Source of the DNA: Erythrophleum ivorense
Taxonomy: Eukaryota > Streptophyta > Magnoliopsida > Fabales > Fabaceae
Direction of reading: 5' to 3'
Assembly (NCBI GenBank): GCA_026724425.1
Contig: JAIUCV010000232.1
Location: 186,001-250,000 of the forward strand
Length of the DNA: 64,000 bases
Part shown: in pieces, positions 23,936 through 35,794 of the stretch
Layout of the letters: each line of letters begins with the position of its first letter
Numbering within the stretch: the first letter of the stretch is position 1
Notes under the pieces: model-generated
Told to the model about the DNA's origin: nothing
The model's input: the letters and a program-made list of their open reading frames with translations, nothing else
The model's database searches: none
Made by a program: the position numbers and the translations under genes

Positions 23936-24639
23936 CACTAGAAAAATCACATTTTTAGATGGCATTTTGAATAGATTTTAGATGAATTTTAGATTATTTT
24001 CAAATGAACTTTAGATAGAATTTCTATTTCAGACAGAATATATTATGTTCGTAAAAGCCTTGTCCCTAAATTAATTCCGTCCAAAAATCTATTTGAAAAT
24101 AATTTTAGACAACTTTTTAGATGAAAAAAACTATTTCTGACAAACTTTTGTAACGATATTATTTTGACTAGTATGACTAATTTAAAGACGGATTGCAGAT
24201 GAAAATAAATAATTTTATTTGTTAACTATATTTATTTTAGATGAATTTTAGACAAAAGTAAAAAATATATTTCAAATGAATTTTAGGCAGAAATTAAAAA
24301 AATAATTATTTGATTTATAAATTTCAAACAAATTTAGGATGAAAAATTTATAAATTTCAGACAAAATTAGTTCTACTTCTCAAATAAATTTAGGATAGAA
24401 AACAGATGACTATGATTTTTTTTTTTGGCTAATTTTTTAAACTTGCTAGATTCCAAAATAGTAAAAGAATAAATTTTTATCTAATTTTTCATAATAATAA
24501 TATTAAATATTCAAATTCAAATATATGAGATTAGTAATACCCAAAAGACTAAATACAAGACATGGCATACTATATAAGAGTTCAATTACAATATGTGTCC
24601 AACAAAAACAAAGTGAAAGAAAATATAATTTAGTCAATG

Positions 24640-25035
24640 CAAATCACCATCATCATCTTCATTACCCTCATCCTCCTTTGTAGTTGGCAGAATATTCAAA
24701 GTTTGTAACACCAATGCCAACCTTTTTTCATTTAACAACATTCTCTTTTCCTATTTAACTATTTTCTTGTCTTGTTTAGCTATCTTATGTGCCTACTCCT
24801 TATTGATTTGCTCTTGATCTTTATTTTTTTTCGCTACATTAAAAGTTCCTGCTACATGGTTTTATCCATAGATAATGTGCAAGAAGATGTGCCTATAGAA
24901 GATTTTGCACTAAGATGTGATCCCATATAACCTAAACCATAGACAACCCCTTTCTTCCTTTTAGGGACTGCCTTTTTCCAAATGTTCAAGTCATCTGGTA
25001 TAGACCAGCTTACATGAGATGATCGTTCTTTTATA
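24640..25035 (-). pseudogene. C-terminus of a plant-type CACTA-associated transposase (Transposase_24-like)
   Basis: Minus-strand translation from about 25020 gives SHVSWSIPDDLNIWKKAVP, KKGVVYGLGYMGSHLS, then an Asp/Glu/Lys-rich coiled-coil-like stretch (EQINKE.AHKIAKQDKKIV) and an acidic tail. A short block ending in a KKGRVYGLG-like motif followed by a coiled coil is the usual C-terminal layout of the plant Transposase_24 (Ptta/En/Spm) family. At least two stops interrupt it. The catalytic N-terminal portion is absent, so this is a remnant inside a non-autonomous element. Confidence 0.5.
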
Positions 25036-25049
25036 CCATCATTAGATAA

Positions 25050-25201
25050 TGACCCCGATTAGACACGTTGCCTTAGCCAGCATTCTGGGTTCAGGGTTTT
25101 ATTCTCGGGGCATCACCTAAAAGGCCTCATCGAAAAGGAGATACCACTCCCACTTATATGGACCTAACCCAGGATCATCTTATCCGATGTGGGACATTAC
25201 A
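25050..25201 (-). mobile_element. Short GC-richer LTR/TRIM-like fragment inside the CACTA element
   Basis: On the minus strand it starts TGTAATGTCCCACATCGG at 25201 and continues with a TATA-like CCATATAAGTGGG. The TCCCACATCGG string followed by a TATA box is common at the start of small plant LTR elements. Base composition changes abruptly at both sides. The far end near 25050-25070 and any target duplication are unresolved. Confidence 0.4.
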
Positions 25202-25299
25202 TGTTGCGTCAGGTTTCAAAGGGTTTTGGTAGGCAAATTAAATTTAAAGTAATGTGGCATATACAAATAGATATGAATAGACGTCGAGTTCAGGGGTTC

Positions 25300-25450
25300 T
25301 TTATATATCTATGTATTATCTTATATTATATTATTTATATAATATAATACATATAATATATATATTATTTATAACATATATTGTATGTATTATATTATGT
25401 GTTAATAATATATATTGTATGCAATATGATATTGAAAGTTTATATTTATT
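25300..25450. repeat. AT-only, partly palindromic tract
   Basis: Runs of TATATTATATTATTTATATAA and similar strings over about 150 bp. Nothing coding. Confidence 0.6.
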
Positions 25451-27273
25451 ACAATTTATATGGAAACTAATAATATAAAAGGTTCATTCATATTTTTATT
25501 CAAAGTTTATATATGCATAATTAAGATATTGGACATATTATTCAATTATGCTAAATTTTATTAAAAAGATTAGAGTTATATGTATAATATTTTAATAATG
25601 TGAGAATTTTTTTTTAAGTTTTAAAGTAAAGGTGAAATATGTGTAAATTAATTAAATTTGTATGGCTAATTAATGCAAGCATAATTTTCCCTCTTTAGTA
25701 TGCCAAGTAACTAATAATGGATGGGGTGTCAACTATTAATTCACTTTATTTTATTGAATTTTTTTAAAAATTAATTTAAATTGATTTTGATATGCATATT
25801 AATCCCACAAATCTAAATTTGTACAATATATATAAAAATATTAGAGAAATCAAATTTAGTTTTTATCAAAAAAAATATTAAATATAATTTAGCCCAACTT
25901 TATACATAAATTAGTACTATTTATATTATATAGTTTGGGGTGGATCAGGGGAAGGCTCTTTTCATTGAAATAATTTAAATTATACAATTCATATCATATC
26001 CAACATTTCCTCCAATACATGTAGTAAACCATGACATTGGATGAGTTTAAATGTACAAATATTATGTACATAATAAACATGTTTAATTAATCTTTATGAA
26101 AAGTATACAATAACTAGAATAAGGTAGCATAGAAACCATAGGCGTTGAACGAGTTAATTATTTTTGTGGTCCTAAAACTGGTACTTGATAAGGATATGGT
26201 TTTGTGTTTTTTCTTTAAATATGAAAGATAGTTTAGAAAATATTATTAGTTTCAATTTTATGAATTTATCAAATTGTCAAAAGTTTAAACATATAGGTTA
26301 AAAAGCTAAATTGCTTTTCTTATCTGTAAAATAGAATAAGATTTATTATATATCAATATAAAACTCTTTTTGAGCTTTTTGATGTGGCAACGAAGATGGA
26401 ACTTGGTTGAAGCTATTTTTGGAGTTAAAATCTATTGTTTAGGCCTATTTTGGGCATATTTTGTAATTTTACTTTTATTTTAGTATTTTTTAGTTATTTT
26501 GCTATTATTTATTTTTCCTTGTTATTCAATATTTAATTGATGAATAATAATTTGAATTTTCTATAATTTAGAGTTTTGACTCTTAAAATGTATTGTGCAT
26601 GAATTCATTGAGCAAATTAACATTTACAAATACAATCGTATGTGAATATTTGGGATTGTTTAATTTTTGTGTCATTATTTTACTATTTTCTTTACAAACT
26701 TTTCTTCATGTTGAGTTTTTGTGATTTAAGAAAAATCCTTCTCATTAACCTATTATTTTATAAATTATTTCATTCCAAATTTGTCTAAAACTTGAGACAT
26801 ATTTTAGACAACCTAACTTTTGTACAAGTATAATTTTAATTTATATAACATTCCTTCTCCAAAATTTAAAGATTTTTTCATTAAAAAAATCTTACAAAAT
26901 AATATTATAATTATATAATATTCCATCCCTAATTCATCTCAAATTTAGATGAATTTTAGATAGAAAAATATTTTTAAAAAATTTTTCTTCTTGTACAATA
27001 TTTTGTCTCAAAATTATCTCAAATTTGATACAGATTTTATACAGACAATGTGTGACAAATATTTTTTCACAAATCTATTTGAAAGCTATCAAAAATATTT
27101 TGGCGGCAACTTGGCACGAATTCTTGGGATGAATTTCAGACAGATTTATGACAAAAGTTTTCTTCTACACTTGGTGTTTCATTTCATAAGAAATTTGTCC
27201 AAAATTTGTTTGTGATTTCAGACAAAATATATTCTGTCTGAAAATTCCATCTAAAATTCACAAATTTCTAGTA

Positions 27274-27665
27274 GTAGGTCATCAATTTGCTACAAACAAA
27301 ATATGTCACAATGTGAATAGGTTAATGCATGACACGAACATGACTGCAAGGATTAAGTGTGTGTTTGAAAAAGTAGTATCTCTCCCAAACCACGTTTTCA
27401 CAAAGTAGAAAATTCTTGCTTCTAGGCAGAAGCGGTTGGCCAAACATGATTTTGAGCAGTAATCAATATGTATCCAAACACACTATAAACAACTATATGA
27501 TGAATTAGCAAAGGTCCTTGGTCTCATATAGGATAAGATTTTCCAAACACATGTCAAGCTCTTTGCAAATGAGCATTTGCTTGTTGCGTTCTAGTCAATT
27601 CCAGATGATGGAGATGGGGTGGTACCATCATATTATAGCCTCATTGTTATATATAAGCTGGGCTG
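27274..27665 (+). pseudogene. Unidentified decayed coding segment, right of the CACTA element
   Basis: One plus-strand frame reads GHQFATNKICHNVNRLMHD, then TARIKCVFEKVVSLPNHVFT up to a stop near 27405. Further segments give YDELAKVLGL and VKLFANEHLLVAF, then SIPDDGDGVVPSYYS up to about 27640, with stops between them. It lines up in frame with the segment that ends at the left CACTA border, which suggests that the transposon landed in an exon. The AxxLLVAF...IPDD pattern loosely recalls C-terminal parts of plant Myb/SANT-like proteins, but that is a weak impression. Confidence 0.35.
27348..27487. repeat. Possible short inverted-repeat element (MITE-like)
   Basis: AGTGTGTGTTTG near 27356 and CAAACACACT near 27474 form imperfect terminal inverted repeats around about 130 bp. 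This overlaps the exon-like frame just described, so one of the two readings is probably wrong. Confidence 0.25.
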
Positions 27666-27779
27666 TTGTTTTGGATAGGTGTAACCTTTTGATTGTAGCT
27701 GCAAGCCGTATGGTTGTCACTGTCTGTGTTATGCATATAGGTTAGGAACAGGCTAGCCCTATATTTTGTGGAAGTGTAT

Positions 27780-28980
27780 AGTTAGCTGACTTTTTGTTGT
27801 AAGCAACAGGCTAACCAAATATTGTTATAAAGATAAGTGTGGCTATTTATTTTTTGCTCGTTAATAGATGTATAAACACACAACTAATGTAAATCACAAA
27901 CCCTTTGGCATGGTTCGGCCACGTTGTTATTTTCTTCTTGGGTTGTTGCTTATATTTTGATCCATGTGATGTTATATATATGCCACTTAGCTGACATGAT
28001 TTTATTCAATTGGAGTTTGACAATTGTTAATGAAAGAATCACTCTTGTTAATTGATAATTGAAACTGTGAAACTTTGCTTTACCCTTTTAGTTTATTTTA
28101 TGGTATTTTTTGGGATGCATTTTTTTAATTACATTGTATCACAGTATATTAAAAAGTAACATGATTTCATCCTAGTTTTTTATTATTGTTACTTTGCTGA
28201 AACCATAACAAGTAAGAAAACACACTTATTATAAACCAAAACAAATAACTGTTATATTATTGAGCCAATCCTGTGAAATTATAGGCAACAAGGATGACAA
28301 AATAGATAGCTGTACTGGGTCACTAAACATAGACAATAAAGATAGGGATTGTTTGTTTCAACAAAAACTTTGACACAATTACTTTGACAACGCAACTGAC
28401 ATATGGGCAATGATAGTGCACAAACACTTTGACACTACATCTAACTTCGACAACACAAAGATTTGCTAAGGCCTGAGCAAAGAAGCAAATAAAATTAGCA
28501 ACAAAATGCCAGAAATAACTTGATTCCCTGCAACAATTACCTTTTTTTTCTCCATCCCAACCATCAAACTTATAATTTCCTACTTAATTTAATTTAATAT
28601 GTACCTTATCTCTACATTATCAACTTTCGTTGTAGCTAAATTAGTACAATGCAAACCTATTCCCTACTTATGTTGAATTTTAGGCTCCAACCATGTAAAA
28701 AATTTGCATGTGTCTTTCTCACAACATGCATACATACGGCCTAGATTATTTTCAAACTAGGCAATTCTTATGCTAACCTTTTTTCCGCATCGGCATGTGC
28801 TATTTTGAAACCTCAAACTAGGACTCGCACTACTACTTCCAAAGCTACACGAATTCATCATACTACATGAGGAAGATCGATAGATTCCAAGTTGAGGTCA
28901 GCCACAAAGAGATGCATTTGAAACTTGGTTTTTCATGCAATAGAATTGGAAGAAAACAGACATCATACTCAAACACATAA
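27780..28980. other. No recognisable feature
   Basis: AT-rich sequence without convincing ORFs, RNA genes or repeats that I could match within the window. Confidence 0.5.
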
Positions 28981-29125
28981 TGCTCAAGTGACCAAATCAT
29001 ACAAATCGATGCAACAGTTGGCAAATAAATGAAGGACCAAGTGACCAAATCATGCACAAAGATAATGTTCAGTTAACCAAATGATACAAAAATAATGCTC
29101 AAGTGACCAAATGATGCAAAATGAT
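28981..29125. repeat. Short minisatellite with AGTGACCAAATCATRCAAA units
   Basis: Four diverged units begin near 28983, 29038, 29073 and 29098. They share CAAGTGACCAAAT(C/G)AT(A/G)CA, with irregular spacing of 25-55 bp. Confidence 0.65.
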
Positions 29126-30175
29126 GACCGAATTCAGCTAACGGCACACGTAATTTTCATTCGCATGTACGGAAGAGCCATGTCCCTTTCCAGAAATACT
29201 GTCTAGGCAATTTTTGCTTCGAGAAATTTTCTTCATCATACAAAATTTTCTCCTAGATAAGAAAGAGTGTCGATTCATTTATCCATGCACTTAGTTATAT
29301 AATTGTGTATATAAAGAAAAAATCTATCTTATTTTTTCATAAATATAAAGTAAACAAAGTGGGAAAAAGTTTATAGCAAACCCATCTATGACACAGAGGA
29401 TTCAATACACTTTGGTTCAATGCAGAGACATAATCGTAGTAACAAATAGTATCCTGTTTCAAACAACCAAAGATGGTATTATGGGTGGGCTGAGATTGCT
29501 ACGTAGAAAATATGCAAGGATTAAAGGATAGTTATTGAGGTGATGTTCTATTAACAACTTGGTTAAGACGAATTCTAACTAGGTCAGATGTTTCAAATCA
29601 AACTCTCATATGGGTTTCTCTAATTACCAACAAATCTCACAAGTAACTTAGCCATGAAAGTCCGAAGGAAACCTTACTAGATTGACCAAAGATTAATGGA
29701 GCCTCGCAATTGAGGAATCTGTTGTAATCGAACACCCTAACCATATCAATGGGCAAGCCGTGCCATCATTGACGCTCTACCCAATTCCTTTGTGGTGCTA
29801 ATTACCTTAGCAGACTTAGACGATGGAGGATGTTCGTCCACCTTCCTAGTATGTCACAACTCTAGCTCCTGGAGGAATAGTGTACATTTTGGTCGAGTCA
29901 TTTTAGCAAGAATTTCTCCAAGATTAAATATGTTAAAATAAAATAGTTGTATTTAAATTTTAAGTTAGGGTATTCTAGTTGTTTCATAGGCATTTTTTTC
30001 TATTCCTGTATTGATTGCATCCTACTAAACAATAGAAAGGAGTTGCATTCCGGTTCTATTTCATTCCTACCAAATATCTTATGGCAAATACCTTTCCATT
30101 CAATTTTTTCAGTTTTTCCTCTTTCCATTCCCACAAACATCATTTCTACATACTAACCGTAAGCTTAAAGTTAAG
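29126..30175. other. No recognisable feature
   Basis: A minus-strand frame between 29870 and 29600 is fairly open but carries several stops and matches nothing I recognise. The rest is low-information sequence. Confidence 0.4.
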
Positions 30176-30584
30176 ATGTCAATCCCAAAGCAACGACTGA
30201 CATATCATGTACCTTTATTCTTTTTTGCTTTTTTTAGTCAGAATGTATCCCTGTTCTTGTAATGTTGATATTGATGCTTGTATATATACTTTTTAATAAT
30301 AAATAAATATATAAATCGATAAAAAAGAAGTCAAGAATCTCCTGCATTAAAAAGAAATATTTAAAAGTCGTTGGTACAATTGGGCATGTGATCCATTAAT
30401 CGGGTATTTGTACATTATCAAATGGAATGGAAGGGGGGGTAATTAATTAGAAATTACGGAATAAATTAGGTATAATAAAAAGGTTAACGTATCATGTGTC
30501 CCCTATCCATGTCATATTGATTATTGATGTTTGTTTATAGTTTTTAAATAATAAATAAGTAAATCGATAGATATAAAAGAACTC

Positions 30585-30621
<37 letters not shown>

Positions 30622-31705
30622 ATAAGGTAAAGATTATACTAATAAATACAAAAAACATTAAAAGTAACATTATGACTATGTCTTCCAAAAAATTGGAAAT
30701 TGCGCTTGTAATGTTGAAACTTCTCAACCCTCTGTGGCTGCTTAAGAAACATGATTTCTGAGGAATTAAATCTGTGAGAGAGAAACCAGAAACCCCACCA
30801 TAATATCTAAAGAGAAGGATCAAGATAATCTACATCATTCAGCAATTGATAATGAGATTCATGTAAAAGGACAAACCTGTAAGTTACAAGAATGAGGGTA
30901 ATAAATAACATCTTGTCTCAATGCACTACGGGTTGCCTCCAGGAAAACCTGTATCTGACTGCATCGAGCTATAGCTTTCCAGCAGCATTAGGGAAATAAG
31001 GCCCCTTAGGAATTGACAATAATCAATGTACATGTTAGACTCCTCCATTAACATCGAGGAGAATATCACAAGCGAATCTTCGAATCATATCCATGTGGTA
31101 CCCACTTTGATTTAAAGAACTCAACAAGACGTCTTCGGCAATAACCCAAAACATTTGAAAGTAGTTCGTGTAAGCGGGCCTGCAGGCCTACGATCCTTTA
31201 AGAGGCTGTCTGTCAATTATCTAATGGACTGGAAGGAAAACCAATCAAAAAAAGAAGTTAACAAATTAATTAGAAATTAAAGTATACTTTACGTAGAGTA
31301 AAAAAAGTCAACATTTCATGTATCTGTTTACTCCCGAATTTTTTGTTTTATTACATCACATATAATAAGAAAATATGACATAGAAGAATACGAATGTATA
31401 TGTAATACACCTCTTCTTTTTCCACCAATCCCTAATTTTTCTTTATTTTTTTTTCTTAACTGGGCGTGGTACCTTTACTTAATTGATATAAAAGAAGTGA
31501 GCAACAAGTCTTTTTGGTTGCAGTAACCAAAAGCATTTAAAAGTGGCTGGTAAATGTGGGTCTGCGATTTATTAAGAGGCTGGTAAATGTGGGTCTACGA
31601 TTTTTTAACAGGCTGACCCTACATTATCTAATGGAACCGAAGGAAGAAAAAAGTTAACAAATTAATTAGAAATTGTTATAATTTAGAATTTGCTTAGTTG
31701 TTCTT
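30176..31705. repeat. Cluster of three to four diverged repeat units
   Basis: A unit of several hundred bases recurs, approximately at 30180-30480, 30490-30600, 31110-31320 and 31440-31690. Shared blocks, in order, are a GATATAAAAGAAGT string, AAAGCATTTAAAAGT (or AACATTTGAAAGT), a GGGCCTGC or GGGTCTGCGAT string, TTAAGAGGCTG, ATTATCTAATGGA and GTTAACAAATTAATTAGAAAT, then TTTCATGTATC. In the last unit, 34 bp containing CTGGTAAATGTGGGTCT is duplicated in tandem (31540-31608). Confidence 0.6.
30583..30620. repeat. (ATT)n microsatellite
   Basis: About twelve ATT units in a row. It produces an artificial poly-Asn run if translated on the minus strand. Confidence 0.95.
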
Positions 31706-31708
31706 TTT

Positions 31709-32580
31709 TTTTCGTTTTCACTTAAAAGATAAGGGTAATGTGTTTGCTTGTTTTTAACAGATAATAATATTATTTTTAGGATTTTTTTTCTTAAATTGCC
31801 TTAAAATGTTGAACGATCAAAAGGACGTTACTAGTATTTTTACGTAATATTTAGTGACTATTTTATGGATTTTGATGTAGAGAGTGCGAATTTTTTAGCA
31901 GGGTTGCATTTTTTTTATTAGTAGGTCACTTAAAAATTTTTGTGTATAATAAAAAAAATTATTTTTCATAAATTTTAAAGAGATTCAATAATAAAAAATT
32001 TAACTTCCTAAAATCTTAGACTCTCCATAAAAGGATTTTTCTGTACCTATCTTATCTTTTCAAGTACAGATAGAATGAGGTTCTCAGAGAACAGAGTTGA
32101 ATTTGGGTGGCTACTAGTGAAAGCACATTTCTTAAAAATAGAAATTAATTTCAGAAAACAAAAACAGAGAATGAAAGACGATGTTTTCTGACCCTTATTT
32201 TCTTTTTTTGATTCCTTGCTATTCCATCGCTAGATTTAGAAATCACTCATAAAGGAAATTAGAAATGCCAGAGCATTAGTTTATGTGTCTTCACCAATCC
32301 CTCATAAATCTCTTAATAATCCCCCCTTATTCCCTCACTATTGCCTTCTTAATACCATGCTAATCCTTCTATATATTTTCCCTGTTCCCTAGTCATTCCT
32401 TTACTACGTTAAAAAACTTGTCTTATATTTTCTTTTTCTTTTTTACACACCCATATAACCTGCGAGAATAAATTGTATATAACAACAGCAAAAGTAGCAG
32501 CAACCAATATGTCAATTCTAAAGAAACTAAACATAACAAACAAGTTATATATACATTGATATTGTCATATCACATAACTA
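31709..32580. other. No recognisable feature
   Basis: AT-rich DNA with poly-T tracts. No ORF, RNA gene or element terminus could be supported. Confidence 0.5.
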
Positions 32581-32639
32581 ACTATTGCTATCCGATCTGC
32601 TTCCTCTCATGAATTCTCTTATGGTGTCCCAAATGATCT

Positions 32640-32757
32640 AATGTCTAGTGGGTTGGGGCCTATGAGCATTGCCGTGCTTTCTTCCACAGCTTTGGGTTGA
32701 TGGGATATGTAAAAGGATCTTCTTCATATTTCTGTGACATCTTAGTGTCTAGATGAT
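32640..32757 (-). other. Exon-like fragment of unknown origin
   Basis: On the minus strand a splice-acceptor-like TTCGTTCAG is followed by an open segment reading DHLDTKMSQKYEEDPFTY and then PINPKLWKKARQCS, ended by TAG at about 32649. The composition looks protein-like. It may be the last exon of a gene or a transposon remnant. No homolog is recognised. Confidence 0.25.
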
Positions 32758-32970
32758 CCTGAACGAACAAATGAAGAAAACAATTCAGCATAAAAATGCA
32801 CAAGGTAAGAAACGTAAATTAAATGAGATCACTTATCACAAATTCCTTGTAGAGTTTGAGACATATTTACTAATAGTCTTGTGTTTGTGCATCTTGTTGT
32901 ACACTACTTGGAAGGTGACGTTTCGTTTAAGCTCATTCTCCTACAGGCTAATTTGAATTTCAAGTATTGA

Positions 32971-33688
32971 AAAATATAATAAAAAGTAATAAAACAATAA
33001 CGTGAAATAAAAGCAAAAGCAATGAACAGCTGTGGCGTGAAAAAGTGTTCCAAGTTCGATGCTAGTTGTTCTTTTACACCTTTGAGTTCTTCATCCATCC
33101 CTCCCCTAACCAAATTACAATGAGATCATCCCAAAGGTCAATGTGCATTCCCAAGGTACCACAACCTATGATGTCTACAAGGTTCATTATTTTCACCAAC
33201 TTCATGGCATGTACTCTCACATTAAAAGCATGTCCCAATAGCGATTTGCGCAAGTTCTATTCCAAAAAGAATGAGCTATTGCTCATTCCTCATTCATGAC
33301 GAAGTGATATATGGCTTGTGTAAATGAAATGAAAAGTAGTAAAACAATAACATGAAATAAAAACAAAAGCAATGAAATAGCTGTGGTGTGAAAAAGAGTT
33401 CCAAGTGTCGATGCTAGTTCTTCTTTTCCACCTTTGAGTTCTTCTTCCATCCCTCCCCTAACCAAACTACAATGAGGTCATCCCAAAGGTCAATGTGCAT
33501 TCCCAATGTATCACAACCTATGTCTACAAGCTTCATTATTTTCACCAACTTCATGGCATGTGCTCTTACATTAAAAAGCATGTCGCACTAGTGATCTGCA
33601 CAAGTTTTACTCCAAAAAGAATGAGCTATTGCTCATTCCTCATTCATGACGAAATGATATATGGCTTGTGTAAATGAAATGAAAGTAA
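32971..33688. repeat. Tandem duplication, period 350 bp, two copies
   Basis: The stretch from about 32971 aligns with that from 33321 (for example AAAACAATAA at 32991 and 33341, TCATTCCTCATTCATGAC ending at 33300 and 33650). Identity is roughly nine in ten. On the minus strand both copies hold a comparable open segment containing HAMKLVKIM and then LGMHIDLWDDLIV and WLGEGW, which may be a duplicated exon or transposon piece. Confidence 0.9.
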
Positions 33689-33689
33689 G

Positions 33690-34640
33690 TGCACATAATA
33701 AAGAAATTAAATGTTTAATACTAATTATAACATTATGTACATAAAGTCAGCAAGCATGGCCTCCTTCACCTCTACTAGAATTATGCTCTTAATTAGGACC
33801 ATCATTAGTCATAACAATTCATACTTATGTTGAACCTAACTTTAGATTTAGGAGTTGTGTTCCCACTGAAAATTTAGTGTGCTTCACACAACTATCCTAT
33901 AGGGTTTTTCAATGTCCCTTAGCAATTCAAAAAACTTCAACTGCTAGCATATTTGGTTGCTTCTTTAACACCCTATCATTAGGGTTCATATCACCACCTA
34001 TTGCATCCACAACCATGTTTAAGTAGTGGTTCCTAATCTTTATATCATTGCTCACAATATTATTAACACTCATTAATTCATGTTATTTTGCATCTTCTAG
34101 TGGGTTAATTTTAGACAAGTTTTGATTTTATGGGTTAAAATTGAGTAATTTTGCCTTAGTCTTTAGTTAGGTGTTGTACATAAGTTTAATTGCACTTTAA
34201 AGTAGTATAGTTGGTTAACTTTAATTTAATTGATATGAATTACTTAGTAATTGAATTTTAGTGTTTTTTGTAGGTTCACAAGAATATAGAAATCAATAAT
34301 TGAAAGACCCAAAGGCTAAACCATAAAGATCCAAAACTAGAATGCAAATATATATATATATATATTAAAGAAAGAAGCAGAGTTGACATTACGACTTGAA
34401 AAGTTTAGGTTGTAACACCAAAATCAACAAGTTATGGATTAAGGCTAAAGCATTGGCACCGCAAGCTGGTGGTTTAGGTTGCATTGCCACATTGGTATTT
34501 TATGATACAAAGTCATTTTTTTCTCATTTTTTGCAGGTTGAAAAGAAGGTTCTTAAGGGTTTTGTAAATGAGGCATGTAATATCTTACTTCTCTAGCCTT
34601 CCCATTCCATTTCATAACTTAGTTAAATGCATTTACGTAG
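33690..34640. other. No recognisable gene
   Basis: Low-information AT-rich DNA with a short (TA)n run near 34350. Short ORFs match nothing. Confidence 0.5.
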
Positions 34641-35435
34641 AAGAGGCATATTAATGAAGGGAAATTGCATAAAGGAGGGTCCAATTAATTCATTTTATGC
34701 TTCATAAACCCTATAAACTCATGGATATCATTTTGTATATATAATATATCCTTTCATATATTAAAAACATGGTCACATGGGCTATCTCAACATATCTCAT
34801 GCAAATTGGAACGCATTTACAAGAAATCATATCCTTGATATATAGATAATTGTGTAATAAATGAGTCATATATATAATTCAAGGCTTTAGGGGCCCATTG
34901 AACTTACCAATATGTTTTTCCATCTATAACATATCCATTCATGTCATATACATCTTAATTCATCTCATATGCCACAGATTTGGAACCATATATCACAATT
35001 TCAAGGAGGAAGTTTCAGATTTCAATGGCAACTTTTGTCATAAAATTTGAAAAATTATAATTAATTCTAAAAAAATTGAAATGAAGCAAACAATAGTTTT
35101 CTAGAAAGCCCTAAATGTCAACTATGGGCTGAAAATAATTCCAAACCATAAAAACATCATCTGGACCACGCATGTCAATAGAATAGCACCAAAGGTCTAA
35201 CTGCCTAGGTTTGCTATCATATGTTTCTAATATAAACCTCAAAAATTCATAACTAATTTTAGAAAAATCAAAATCTAGCAAACCATAACATTCTAAAAAT
35301 TAGTGGATGTCTAATTTCGACTAAAAATAGTTCTACATCAAGGAAATGGCATCTAACTCATGAAAATTGATGGAACATTACTGTAGGTCTATCTACATTA
35401 CTGGTACTAACTACCAATTTCAAAAATTCCTTCTT
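34640..35435 (-). mobile_element. Diverged LTR fragment related to families A/C
   Basis: On the minus strand it shows the pattern found in the 3' third of A and C LTRs: a dinucleotide-rich lead, then TTAGTTATGAATTTTTGA (about 35250), followed by ATTAGAAACATATGATAGCAAACC in short pieces and a second ATAATTAATT...TTTTTC block near 35050. No ends or target duplication were found. It is probably an old, truncated Tekay-type LTR. Confidence 0.4.
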
Positions 35436-35794
35436 ATTTGGTGATTTTGAATGTGAAATGGTGTTAGACGGTTGCTAGATTTTGTTGCCATTTGATTTCT
35501 TGTCGTTTAGTTAGGCAATTCCTTGGTTCTTTTATTTGTGATTTTATTTGGTGTACATCTTATAAGAATAGAGAAATAATCATATTATACGTTCTATGCA
35601 AAATGCTTTTGCCTTTAAAGTAGTTGCACAAAAATTGTATTGAACTAATCCTGTTATAGAGGACATATATTCAAGCTAACGTCCCTCCTCTAGCAATGGA
35701 AGAAGTAATGACTTGTTTCCTTGTCTTCTTGAACTTTCTTATCTACCTCTTATAACTATTGGTTAATTAAAAACTTGTGATATGCTTTCCATAG

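Larger units (their letters stand above)
23936..27273. mobile_element. CACTA (En/Spm-type) DNA transposon, truncated and decayed
   Basis: The left end is CACTAGAAAAATCACATTTT. The right end read in reverse is TACTAGAAATTTGTGAATTT, giving imperfect terminal inverted repeats that both run into TTTTAGATGG. Both subterminal regions (23960-24420 and 26760-27260) are filled with short motifs such as TTTCAGACA, AGATGAATTTTAGA and their complements, typical of CACTA elements. The interior holds a transposase tail on the minus strand, an inserted GC-richer fragment and long AT-rich stretches. The 3338-bp length is far too short for an autonomous CACTA element. A clean 3-bp target duplication was not found. 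Confidence 0.7.

Noticed and set aside
25050..25201. Cassandra-type TRIM with a 5S-like promoter
   Set aside because: The fragment has a TATA-like box but no 5S rRNA-like internal control region.
29600..29870. Moderately open minus-strand frame
   Set aside because: Four stops in about 95 codons and no recognisable motif, so not better than chance.
30521..30823. 100-codon minus-strand ORF with a poly-Asn run
   Set aside because: Part of it is just the (ATT)n microsatellite, and the rest has no recognisable domain.
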